The notes under the pieces: model-generated
Seen by the model: the letters and a program-made list of their open reading frames with translations, nothing else
What the model was told of the DNA's origin: nothing
Database searches by the model: none
Source: Bilophila wadsworthia ATCC 49260
Lineage (GTDB): Bacteria; Desulfobacterota; Desulfovibrionia; Desulfovibrionales; Desulfovibrionaceae
Assembly (NCBI RefSeq): GCF_000701705.1
Contig: NZ_JNJP01000003.1
Coordinates: forward strand, 101,571-165,570
Direction of reading: 5' to 3'
Length of the DNA stretch: 64,000 nt
Part shown: positions 16,060-23,805 of the stretch, piece by piece
Layout: each line of letters opens with the position of its first letter
How positions within the stretch are numbered: position 1 is the stretch's first letter
Position numbers and translations under genes: made by a program

Positions 16060-16169
16060 TTAAAACAGGGGAGCCGGAGGCCAAATTCTCCATTGTGCCT
16101 CCGACGCCTAGAAGCTAAGTTTGGCGAAAGCTGTGGAGAACTCCCTACTACGCTGAACAGCAGGTGTTT

Positions 16170-16844
16170 ATGTACAATATTTTGGTAGTGGAAGACGAAC
16201 TGAAAATCGCCCAAACCGTGATGGACTACCTTCGCCGCGAGGGCTACGCGGTGCTCCACGCCGCGACCATCGCCGAGGCCTTGAAACTCGTCAGTTCCGA
16301 TATCGACCTCATCGTACTCGACCTGATGCTGCCCGACGGCCAGGGTGAAGACCTTTGCGCACACGTGGTCGGCCTCTACAACACGCCTGTAATCATGCTC
16401 ACCTCGAAACGTAGCGAGCAATCCAGAATCAACGGTTTCGCCTCTGGGGCCGACGACTACCTGGCCAAGCCTTTCAGCCCGCGTGAGCTGGTGGCCCGGG
16501 TAAAGGCCGTGCTCAAACGCTGTCGCCCGATGGAGAACGTCATCCACTTGGGCAAAAACATTGCAATCTACATGGATAAACATACGGTCAGCAAAAACGA
16601 GACGGAAATCAAGCTGACCCCCAATGAATACAAGGTGTTGCTCTGCCTTGCCAGCAACAGCAAAGCCGTGGTCAGCCGCGACAAACTGGTGGAATACATC
16701 GATTCGCCGGATGCCATGGATCGTATTGTGGATGTGCATATTGCGCACCTACGCCAGAAGCTTGAAGACGACCCAAAAAAGCCGGAGATTATCAAAACCG
16801 TTCACGGCCAGGGCTACAGCCTGGGGGTGGAGCGCCATGCGTAA
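16170..16844 (+). CDS. OmpR-family response regulator
   Basis: 224 residues from the ATG at 16170 (a GTG two codons earlier is possible). The receiver domain (about 1-115) has the acidic pair in VVEDE, the phospho-acceptor Asp in IVLDLMLPDG (about 50), the Thr in MLTSKR and the Lys in YLAKPFS. A winged-helix DNA-binding domain of the OmpR type (about 127-222) ends in IIKTVHGQGYSLG. It overlaps the sensor kinase start by eight bases, so the pair is translationally coupled. It presumably controls the cassette that surrounds it, including the Met-rich peptide and MsrAB, although no direct-repeat operator was identified with confidence. Confidence 0.93.
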   Translation: MYNILVVEDELKIAQTVMDYLRREGYAVLHAATIAEALKLVSSDIDLIVLDLMLPDGQGEDLCAHVVGLYNTPVIMLTSKRSEQSRINGFASGADDYLAKPFSPRELVARVKAVLKRCRPMENVIHLGKNIAIYMDKHTVSKNETEIKLTPNEYKVLLCLASNSKAVVSRDKLVEYIDSPDAMDRIVDVHIAHLRQKLEDDPKKPEIIKTVHGQGYSLGVERHA

Positions 16845-18165
16845 AAACAAGCCATTCCGCAGACTCTTCACGGCCTATTTTGTGGTGATAACGGGCATCA
16901 CCGTGGTTGTATTCATCTTTTTCGGCCTACATATCATCGACCGCTTCTTTTCCTATTACGTGGACAAGGTGCATGAAGAGACCCAGCACATGCTGGTCAT
17001 GCAGGTGGCCATGCACTACAAGATGTATGGTAGTTGGAACGGCTATGACGGCAGCGAGACCGGGGCCGCAGCCAAACTCTCCGGCGATTATTTTACCATA
17101 ACCGACCTGGCCGGAAACACTGTTTACACCAGTGAAAAAGGCGTGGAGCGCTGTTGCGCCAACCCCAACCACAAGTACACGCGGGTCAGGCTGCCCATAA
17201 CGGTTGACGGCAAAACAGTTGGCGAACTTACGGCCGGCTATTTCAGCAACCACATCAGTTCACCCGAAGCCGATGCATTCCGGGGCGGCGGCATTTGGCT
17301 GGTGGTGCTTTCAATAATCTGCATCAGCGTGGTGGGCGCGGCCATCTCCATGCTGTTCTTTTACCGGCTCTCCAAGCCAATCCGGCAAATTGCCGTGGCG
17401 GCCAAGGATATTTCGACCGGGCACTTGCAAACCCGTATAGCCATCAAGGGCAATGTGGCCGAAATGCACGAGATCGCGGATTCCATCAACGCCCTTGGCG
17501 AATCGCTGCTTAACCAGGAAAAATTCCGGCAGGAGCTAATCGTCAGCCTTTCGCACGAACTGCGCACGCCACTGCAAATTTTGCTTAGCCAGCTTGAAGC
17601 CATGCTCGACGGCATCTACGAGGCGGACAGGGAACGGCTTGAGGCAATGCGCGCCGAAGTTGCCCGCACCGGCGAGTTGCTTAACGAGCTTGAAGACCGC
17701 CTGATTTACGAAAACGACGCCTTTGATCTGAACATTACCCAGGTAAACGTTTCCGATCTGGCCCACAGGGTCGCCATCGGCCACGAGGGCGGCTTCGCGC
17801 AAAAAAAACTGGATTTTATCTACAATATTGAGCCGGACGTGATTATCGAGGCAGACTCGGTACGTCTGGCCCAGGTGCTGATTAACCTGCTTTCCAACTC
17901 CATCAAGTACACACAGGCTGGCGGGGCCAGCCTAAGCCTCAAACGCGAGGGCCGGAACGTCGTAATCGAAATAACTGACAGTGGCGAGGGCATGGATGAA
18001 GAAACGGCAAAGAATATCATCAACCGTTCCAGTCAGGCTTTCAAGGCGGTAAACAGCAAGGGCGTTGGCCTTTATATCGCCAAGCTCATCGTGGACAAAC
18101 ACGGCTGGGCGCTCGACATTGAGAGCCATAAAGGCCGAGGAACCACGGTCAGAATAATCATGTAA
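16837..18165 (+). CDS. Membrane sensor histidine kinase
   Basis: 442 residues. TM1 is at about 12-35 and TM2 at about 155-180; between them is a periplasmic sensor of about 120 residues with a CC pair (GVERCCANPNHKYTRV) that could sense redox state. A HAMP domain (YRLSKPIRQIAVAAKDIS) leads to HisKA with the phospho-accepting His in SLSHELRTPLQ, then HATPase_c with N box (INLLSNSIKYT), G1 (ITDSGEGMDEE) and G2 (KGVGLYIAKLIV). The protein is complete. It pairs with the response regulator upstream. Ligand inference: an oxidant or thiol status in the periplasm, from the cysteine pair and from the repair genes downstream; not shown by sequence. Confidence 0.92.
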   Translation: MRKNKPFRRLFTAYFVVITGITVVVFIFFGLHIIDRFFSYYVDKVHEETQHMLVMQVAMHYKMYGSWNGYDGSETGAAAKLSGDYFTITDLAGNTVYTSEKGVERCCANPNHKYTRVRLPITVDGKTVGELTAGYFSNHISSPEADAFRGGGIWLVVLSIICISVVGAAISMLFFYRLSKPIRQIAVAAKDISTGHLQTRIAIKGNVAEMHEIADSINALGESLLNQEKFRQELIVSLSHELRTPLQILLSQLEAMLDGIYEADRERLEAMRAEVARTGELLNELEDRLIYENDAFDLNITQVNVSDLAHRVAIGHEGGFAQKKLDFIYNIEPDVIIEADSVRLAQVLINLLSNSIKYTQAGGASLSLKREGRNVVIEITDSGEGMDEETAKNIINRSSQAFKAVNSKGVGLYIAKLIVDKHGWALDIESHKGRGTTVRIIM

Positions 18166-18200
18166 CGAGGCCGCGCGTGGTCATGCAATAGAGTAATATT

Positions 18201-19337
18201 ATGGAAATGCTCACAATGGGATTTGTAGCCACGGTGTTTGCCGCTGGCCTTCTATCTTTCTTCTCGCCATGCGTGCTTCCGATCTTGCCGGTGTATTTCG
18301 GCTATCTTTCCGGAGGCGTTAACTCCGCACAGGAGCAAGACAACACCAGCCTTTTTAAAGCGTTTGCCTTTGTTGCGGGCCTGGCCGCTTCCTTTTTCAT
18401 TCTTGGTTTCGGAGCCGGAGCTTTGGGCGGGCTCATAAGCAACAGATGGTTCTTTATGGCTTGCGGTGCAATAATCATCGCCTTCGGACTGCATCAGACC
18501 GGATTGATCAGCATCCCCCTGCTTGAACGGGAAAAAAAGCTGGATGTGGCTTTCAATCCACGCAAAGGTTTGATCGGCGCGTTTGCCCTCGGCTTTCTTT
18601 TCTCTTTCGGCTGGACGCCCTGCGTAGGGCCGGTGCTGGGGGCAGTGCTCGGCATTTCCTCACAGCAAGGCAGCGCCCTTACCGGTGGCGGGCTGCTTTT
18701 GGTCTATGCTTTCGGCCTGAGCCTGCCCTTTGCCGTGCTGGCCCTTGGCTCAAGGAGTCTGTTTGGGCGCATCAAAGGCATATATCCGCATTTTCCCAAA
18801 ATAAAAATTGCCGGGGGTATCCTGATCATCCTTATGGGTTGCTGGATGATTTGGGGGCAAATCACGTTGCTGAGGGCCGGGCAGAATGAGCCAGTCTCAA
18901 ACTCTGAAAGGCATCCCGCCCGCATGCAGGCCCTTAACGCCGCCCCGGCCAGCCTGGACGATTTCCGGGGCAAGGCTGTGTGTATAAAGTTCTGGGCTAC
19001 CTGGTGCCCGCTCTGCTTGGCCGGTCTCGAGGATTTTGCGGCATTATCCGCCGAGTATGCCGGCTCAGAAGATATAGCCGTTATCTCCGTGGTCGCTCCC
19101 GGCCTGAACGGCGAGGTAGGCAAGGATGATTTCACTGCCTGGGCCAAGGCGCAGGGCCTGTCTTTCCCGATTTATTTCGATGAGAACGGCGCTTTAACCA
19201 AGGAATTCGGAATCAGAGCCTACCCTACTTTCGTCTATCTGGGAAAGGACGGCAGGCTGTTCAAACAAAGCGTCGGAGACGAATCCAACGAGCGCGTCAT
19301 TAAGGAACTTTCAAACCTCGGCGCGCAAGAGAGGTGA
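18201..19337 (+). CDS. CcdA-like thiol transporter fused to a thioredoxin domain
   Basis: 378 residues. The first about 230 form a DsbD/CcdA membrane domain of six helices with the two conserved cysteines in FFSPCVLPILP and GWTPCVGPVLG, which carry electrons from cytoplasmic thioredoxin across the membrane. After a linker, residues about 250-378 form a TlpA/thioredoxin-like domain with KFWATWCPLCLAGL (WCxxC) and a cis-Pro loop (IRAYPTFVYLG). The fusion delivers reductant to the periplasm, and the exported MsrAB four bases downstream is the obvious acceptor. The architecture matches the electron-supply half of PilB-type Msr systems, split here into two genes. Confidence 0.9.
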   Translation: MEMLTMGFVATVFAAGLLSFFSPCVLPILPVYFGYLSGGVNSAQEQDNTSLFKAFAFVAGLAASFFILGFGAGALGGLISNRWFFMACGAIIIAFGLHQTGLISIPLLEREKKLDVAFNPRKGLIGAFALGFLFSFGWTPCVGPVLGAVLGISSQQGSALTGGGLLLVYAFGLSLPFAVLALGSRSLFGRIKGIYPHFPKIKIAGGILIILMGCWMIWGQITLLRAGQNEPVSNSERHPARMQALNAAPASLDDFRGKAVCIKFWATWCPLCLAGLEDFAALSAEYAGSEDIAVISVVAPGLNGEVGKDDFTAWAKAQGLSFPIYFDENGALTKEFGIRAYPTFVYLGKDGRLFKQSVGDESNERVIKELSNLGAQER

Positions 19338-19341
19338 TATT

Positions 19342-20382
19342 ATGAAAAAAAATATACTCATGCTGGCTGCGGTCATACTCGGCTCAGGCTTTTTTGGCGT
19401 AAGCGCCCAAGCAACTGAACCCCTAAAAGATGCCTATTTCGCAGGTGGCTGTTTCTGGGGTGTGGAAGAATATTTTTCGCGTATTCCGGGTGTGCTTGAC
19501 GTCACCTCCGGCTACGCCAACGGGAATACTGAAAAACCAACTTACAGGGAAGTCTGCTCGGGAAAAACCGGCTATGCCGAGGCCGTGCACGTCAGCTACG
19601 ACCCGGCCAAAGTAAGCCTGGAAACATTGACCAAGCAGTTTTTCAAGATCATCAACCCCATCAGTGTGAACAAGCAGGGCAACGACCTGGGCAGCCAGTA
19701 CCGAACCGGCCTGTATTACGCCGATGAAGCCGACAAGCCGGTTCTGGAAAAGGTCTGGAAAGAGATACAGGGCAAATATTCGCAGCCTCTGGCTGTGGAG
19801 CTTCTACCCCTGAAAAATTACTATCCGGCCGAGGAATACCATCAGGATTACCTGAAAAAGAACCCAGGCGGCTATTGCCATATCAGCTTTGACAGTCTCA
19901 AAGATATTCCTGCAAGCGACAGAGACTCGCTGGACGCAAGCAACTACTCTAAGCCGCCGGCCGAAGAGCTGAAAAAGCTGCTCAGCCCGGAACAATACAA
20001 TGTAACCCAGAAAAACGGCACTGAACGGGCCTTTTCAGGCCGGTATTTGGATAATGAAGAGCCGGGCATATATGTTGACGTGGTAACCGGCGAGCCCCTA
20101 TTTTCTTCCGCCGACAAGTTTTACTCCCGCTGCGGCTGGCCCAGCTTCACCAAGCCCATCTCGCCGGTGGTGGTCACCGAGCACAAAGACAGAAGTTTCG
20201 GTATGCTGCGCACCGAAGTACGCAGCCGGGTCGGCGACTCGCATCTCGGCCATGTCTTCGACGACGGCCCGAAAGACCGTGGCGGTTTGCGCTATTGCAT
20301 CAACAGTCTGGCGATACGGTTCATCCACTATGACGACATGGACAAAGAGGGGTACGGAGATTTGAAAAGCGCCGTGAAGTGA
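19342..20382 (+). CDS. msrAB: Exported MsrA-MsrB fusion, peptide-methionine sulfoxide reductase
   Basis: 346 residues. A signal peptide (MKKNILMLAAVILGSGFFG, cleavage near AQA) is followed by MsrA (about 28-185) with the catalytic Cys in YFAGGCFWGVEEYF and EEYHQDYL, then MsrB (about 205-340) with SRCGWPSFTKP, a VGDSHLGHVFDDG motif and the catalytic RYCINSLA. Together they reduce both S and R methionine sulfoxide. The zinc-binding CxxC pairs found in many MsrB proteins are absent (VDVVTGEPLF), as in the PilB class. It repairs periplasmic proteins and, by inference, the Met-rich peptide at the head of the cassette. Electrons come from the CcdA-thioredoxin protein. Confidence 0.94.
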   Translation: MKKNILMLAAVILGSGFFGVSAQATEPLKDAYFAGGCFWGVEEYFSRIPGVLDVTSGYANGNTEKPTYREVCSGKTGYAEAVHVSYDPAKVSLETLTKQFFKIINPISVNKQGNDLGSQYRTGLYYADEADKPVLEKVWKEIQGKYSQPLAVELLPLKNYYPAEEYHQDYLKKNPGGYCHISFDSLKDIPASDRDSLDASNYSKPPAEELKKLLSPEQYNVTQKNGTERAFSGRYLDNEEPGIYVDVVTGEPLFSSADKFYSRCGWPSFTKPISPVVVTEHKDRSFGMLRTEVRSRVGDSHLGHVFDDGPKDRGGLRYCINSLAIRFIHYDDMDKEGYGDLKSAVK

Positions 20383-20423
20383 TGGTCTTAGTGTCTGAAG
20401 CCAGCCTACCGGCTTTAGATAAA

Positions 20424-20460
20424 ACACGGAGAGCGCCTTGTTTGAGGGCGCTCTCCGTGT
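20424..20460. terminator. Bidirectional terminator between msrAB and the relaxase gene
   Basis: A perfect 14-bp stem (ACACGGAGAGCGCC with GGCGCTCTCCGTGT) and a 9-nt loop lie between the convergent msrAB and relaxase genes, with A-rich sequence on the left and a short TTT on the right. It should stop transcription from both sides. Confidence 0.8.
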
Positions 20461-20461
20461 T

Positions 20462-22114
20462 TCAGCGCATTCTCATACGGTATTGCGGCTGTTCTTCCGG
20501 CGGCTTGGGTTTCTGCCGCTCGGCTTCAATCCGCTCCGCTTCCCTCTGAAACGTCTGTATGAGTTCTTTTGTGGGCTTGGCCGCCGCAAGGTCAATATCT
20601 CCGGGTGCGCCAAAGGCGTACCAGACCATGCGCCGGGCATAGTCTATCCAGTCGCGGTTTTCTTTCTCCCGCCGGAGCGGACGGGCCTGCCTGTACATTT
20701 CATTGGCGGTTTCCTGCGGGGTGTATCCGGCAAGGCGCATGTGCAGGGCAAGCAGGCTGTCCATGCGGGAAGCGTCGATAGCTCCGGGATTTTCCTTTTG
20801 CAGAATTTCCAGACAGGCGCGGTACGGCGCGGCCAGACTGCCGATTTTGGGAAACTCGAATTTTCTGACTTCCATATCCGGCCTTATGCGCTTCCTGAAG
20901 CGCCAGAGATTGGCAAGGCGGTTGCTTTTCCGCCCAAGCCAATATTTGAAGCTGCCCAGCGGCGTGGGCTTGGGCGTTTCTTCCCGTAGCCGTTCCCTTT
21001 CTTCCCGCTGTTGCTCCTTGAGAAAATGCCGGGCAATGTTCAGCATGGGGAGGCCGTGCGGCGCGAGGGCGGCAAGGCTCTTTCGCCGCTGTTCCCGCTG
21101 TCGCTCCCGTATTCGCCGCCTGTCGGCGGCAACGCGCTTCCTGCCGCTTCTCCGGCGCTCCGCTTCATCGGCGCGAGCCTGCCGGTACTCCCGCCATTGC
21201 TCGATGAAAACTTCGCTGACCGGCTCCGGCTCAATTTTCGGCATGTCCTCCGCTTCCGGCGGGTACACTCCGGCTTTATACTCGCCAAGCCGTTTGCAGA
21301 GCCTGGACAAGCCGAAATTGCGGTCTATGGACGAGGCTTTGACGGCTGTTTCACCCACAAACACGATTGCGCCTGACCCTTTCTTTTCAAAGCGCAAGCC
21401 GACCGCCGCCAGTTTTTCATGCAGTTCTTTCCAGCTTCCGGCAGTCTTGATGATTTTGTGGCCGCGCTCCTGGGCGATACGCATGGCCGATTTTTCGCCG
21501 GTAGCGTTTTCAAAGTCTTCGGCCTTGGCCGTGGGCTTGACGGTTTGCGGCATTTCAAGAAACGGTATCTGCTTTATATTGCGCACTATCTCGCCTTTTT
21601 CGTTGACGCGATAACGGGCTTTTTCCTGACTTGCCCAGCCCTGCTTGTGGGTTATGAGGGCCGCTATCCTGTGGCCTTCCTCAATGTCAAAACCCCGGTG
21701 CGGCTGAACCGTTTTCATGGTGTAGGGGTTTGTCCGGTTGACGGCGATATGCACATGATAATTGCCGGTGTTCCCGTGCAGGGTGTAAAACGCCTGATGT
21801 TCCTGTAAACCCATGCGTTCAAGAAAAATATGCGCGGCCTCGTCAATCTGTTCATGGCTCGGCAGTTCGTTTTCCTGCCAGGACATAACCCAGTGGGCAA
21901 TCGGCATTTTGCTTTGTACGGATTCCTCGGCAAGAGCAATCATTTCATTTTTTTGCGCCGCCAAAGTCCCTGTGATGAAGTTCAACGCTCCTGAATACAT
22001 CAGCTTGTCGTTGCCGTATTCGTCCTTTTCGGCAAAGATGTAGTCCACCAGGGCGGCTATCATGGTCGCCTTGGGCTTCTCAAAATTGGTGCGCTTCAGC
22101 TTTTTCAGGATCAT
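20462..22114 (-). CDS. IME1 relaxase (MOBP, NikB/MobA-type)
   Basis: 550 residues. The N-terminal relaxase domain (about 1-270) shows the three-histidine-type motif III in GNYHVHIAVNRTNPY (H-x-H with downstream Asn) and a possible catalytic Tyr near the N-terminus (VDYIF). It nicks oriT and pilots the strand into the recipient. A basic, coiled-coil-rich middle (DEAERRRSGRKRVAADRRR) and a C-terminal helical domain follow. It overlaps the stop of the MobC-like gene by one base. NikB-type relaxases work with IncI/Dot-Icm-type transfer machines, the very system that IME1 sits in, which suggests mobilization by that system. A frameshifted relative is at 33971-35592. Confidence 0.88.
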   Translation of the reverse strand: MILKKLKRTNFEKPKATMIAALVDYIFAEKDEYGNDKLMYSGALNFITGTLAAQKNEMIALAEESVQSKMPIAHWVMSWQENELPSHEQIDEAAHIFLERMGLQEHQAFYTLHGNTGNYHVHIAVNRTNPYTMKTVQPHRGFDIEEGHRIAALITHKQGWASQEKARYRVNEKGEIVRNIKQIPFLEMPQTVKPTAKAEDFENATGEKSAMRIAQERGHKIIKTAGSWKELHEKLAAVGLRFEKKGSGAIVFVGETAVKASSIDRNFGLSRLCKRLGEYKAGVYPPEAEDMPKIEPEPVSEVFIEQWREYRQARADEAERRRSGRKRVAADRRRIRERQREQRRKSLAALAPHGLPMLNIARHFLKEQQREERERLREETPKPTPLGSFKYWLGRKSNRLANLWRFRKRIRPDMEVRKFEFPKIGSLAAPYRACLEILQKENPGAIDASRMDSLLALHMRLAGYTPQETANEMYRQARPLRREKENRDWIDYARRMVWYAFGAPGDIDLAAAKPTKELIQTFQREAERIEAERQKPKPPEEQPQYRMRMR

Positions 22115-22437
22115 TATCTTTCGCTCAATCTCTCAATGACCGCCCGTATGGCGTTCAGGGTCGCGCTCAATTCCGCAAGCTCATTCCTCCCGCCTTTTTC
22201 CCTGACCGCTTCAAAATTGTATTTGAGCAAGCCGCCAAGTCGCCGCAACTCCCGGATGGTCTGGCCGTCCGTCTTGGCGACAAGCGGTCTGCCCCCAAAG
22301 AACAGGCGGCGCATGTATTCGGAAACGGAGATTCCGGCGATTGCCGCCTGTCCGCTCAAACGCGCGTCCTCCTCGCCGGTAAGCCTGAGCGTCCGGCGGC
22401 ACTGAAAACGCGCGAGGGTCTTGTCTTTTGCTTTCAT
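22114..22437 (-). CDS. IME1 MobC/NikA-like relaxosome accessory protein
   Basis: 107 residues. A ribbon-helix-helix core (TLRLTGEEDARLSGQAAIAG, then SVSEYMRRLFFG) is followed by IRELRRLGGLLKYNF, the signature of the NikA/MobC family. These proteins bind an inverted repeat in oriT, bend the DNA and recruit the relaxase. The gene is directly upstream of the relaxase gene and downstream of the candidate oriT, the classical order. It is about 60 percent identical by eye to the IME2 copy at 35589-35912. Confidence 0.9.
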   Translation of the reverse strand: MKAKDKTLARFQCRRTLRLTGEEDARLSGQAAIAGISVSEYMRRLFFGGRPLVAKTDGQTIRELRRLGGLLKYNFEAVREKGGRNELAELSATLNAIRAVIERLSER

Positions 22438-22453
22438 GCCTTTCCTGCCTTTT

Positions 22454-22560
22454 CAGCGCGTGAGAAGCGAAGCGCCGAATGCGCTGTGGAGTCCAGAGGC
22501 GCAGCCTTTGGCAAGGTGTGTGGCTGTCGTCAGACAGCTACCAACTTGTGAAGAAAAACC
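22454..22560. other. Candidate oriT of IME1
   Basis: CAGCGC (22454-22459) and GCGCTG (22481-22486) form an inverted repeat around GTGAGAAGCGAAGCGCCGAA, a segment repeated almost exactly in IME2. A second hairpin, GCTGTC-gtca-GACAGC, lies at 22523-22538, followed by CCAACTTGTGAAGAA. The position upstream of mobC and the conservation of layout, but not of stem sequence, between the two IMEs support an oriT. The nick site itself is not certain here. Confidence 0.65.
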
Positions 22561-22891
22561 GCAATCGTTATGCAAAACAACCTCCATTCAATCCAGTAAT
22601 CAGCGCATGACGCTTTCCGCTGAATTTTGTTTGGAACATATATGAGATTTTTCTTTATGTGCAAGCAAAAAAGGCAAATGGACGGTATTATTCTTTTGAG
22701 TACAATAGCCATTTTCTGTATGATGAAACATGATTTTTCACTTCATAAAAAAGTTACTGTGCATATTTGTGCGCTACAGTCTTTTCTGTGCATTACTGTA
22801 CAATGCCGTCTTGCCCTTGGTACTTGAAAATAAAGTCGCAATTATGATATGTCTGTTCGCAAAAATCAGTTTCGCAACAGGAGATAAGGCA
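22561..22891. other. AT-rich intergenic region upstream of the 96-aa gene
   Basis: No gene is supported. The region is AT-rich and probably carries divergent promoters for the mob operon (leftward) and the 96-aa gene (rightward). I see no strong consensus promoter or operator. Confidence 0.4.
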
Positions 22892-23182
22892 ATGGGAAAA
22901 GCGCAACGCTACACAATGGAACAGATTCAGGCCGCGCAAAAATCATTGCGGGGGCTGGCGGTGAAAAACGCCGGAAAGACCAGAGCGGAAACGGTGGAGT
23001 TTCTGGCGGCGGATATTCGCAAGGCCGTGGAGCAAGGTTACAGCCTGAATGAAATCAGGGACACTCTCGCCAAAGCGGGCATATCGGCTCCGCTCTCGCG
23101 CATGAAAGCTCTGCTTGGGCAAGGCGAGGGTGGAAGCGGCGCAAACGGTCGGGGATATGCCGGAAATTCCGGGCAAGCCTGA
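22892..23182 (+). CDS. Small mobilization-region protein, 96 aa
   Basis: 96 residues from an ATG preceded by AGGAGATAAGG. A charged helical N-terminus (MEQIQAAQKSLRGLAVKN; ETVEFLAADIRKAVEQ) is followed by YSLNEIRDTLAKAGI, which resembles the C-terminal helical motif of small plasmid-mobilization and RHH-type proteins (a loosely described group that lists as MobC-like or 'plasmid mobilization'). The Gly-rich tail is low complexity. It is divergent from the mobC-relaxase operon. No equivalent intact gene is seen in IME2. Function not assigned. Confidence 0.6.
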   Translation: MGKAQRYTMEQIQAAQKSLRGLAVKNAGKTRAETVEFLAADIRKAVEQGYSLNEIRDTLAKAGISAPLSRMKALLGQGEGGSGANGRGYAGNSGQA

Positions 23183-23406
23183 ACCGGAAAGCATGGTCAC
23201 GGCTCAGGCTGATACTGCCGTGACTACTGACCTGCCCGGCGGGAAAAAGTGCAGTTATTTTTAACTGTGAAGGGTAAAAGCGGTTTCAGAAAAGGCGTGA
23301 GCGTATTTTGCCTTTCGGCCTTTCTGCCTTTTGCTTGTGTGGAGTTTTTTTGTTCGGAAGCCCCCTGCGGAGCGTTTTTTCGTCCCGTCGCCCGCGAAGC
23401 GGAAAC

Positions 23407-23491
23407 GCCGGAAGCACGGCGGCGAATGTCAAGGCCGGGCAAAGCCCGCCCGCATAGCGGGTTGCCTTGACAGAGCCGCCGTGCTTCCGGC
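23407..23491. repeat. Long GC-rich inverted repeat of IME1
   Basis: Seventeen bases (23407-23423) pair perfectly with 23475-23491, and an inner TGTCAAGG (23427-23434) pairs with CCTTGACA (23465-23472). The loop contains two further small hairpins rich in GCCCGC. It lies between convergent genes and could terminate both, but it is unusually long and branched and lacks a T-tract. IME2 has a related structure at 36300-36335 in the same place. Confidence 0.7.
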
Positions 23492-23529
23492 ACAGTTGCG
23501 GGCGTGACGGGCGAAAACAGGGGCAATTT

Positions 23530-23763
23530 TCATTTCTGCTTTTCGTCCTTTTTCTCCTCCGCTTTTTGTTGTTCCCCCGTCAGTTCCCTGAGCGTTTTGG
23601 CAATGTCCGAGGCTTTCCAGACCGTTGTTTTGGGGCCGATTTTTATCGGCTTTGGGTACTTGCCGCTTTTGCAACCTTGCCACCATGCGCTTCTGCTTAT
23701 GGGTATAAGCTCCAGCACTTGCGAGATTCGCAAAAGCGCGTCTTCGTTTATGGTTTGTGACAT
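23530..23763 (-). CDS. AlpA-family regulator of IME1
   Basis: 77 residues from the ATG at 23763 with GGAGG upstream. The MerR-like HTH of AlpA proteins is plain: LLRISQVLELIPISRSAWW, then GCKSGKYPKPIKIG and VWKASDIAKTLREL. AlpA proteins activate or assist excision of elements carrying CP4-57-type integrases, often as excisionase. It follows the integrase gene on the same strand with a 42-bp gap. The C-terminus is a charged Lys/Glu tail. Confidence 0.88.
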   Translation of the reverse strand: MSQTINEDALLRISQVLELIPISRSAWWQGCKSGKYPKPIKIGPKTTVWKASDIAKTLRELTGEQQKAEEKKDEKQK

Positions 23764-23805
23764 ACTTTCCTCCGTTGGTTGTGGGTGTTGTTTCAAAAAT
23801 TGTTT

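Noticed and set aside
23224..23526. 100-codon leftward frame across the GC-rich inverted repeat
   Set aside because: It is explained by the inverted repeat; no domain and no start signal.
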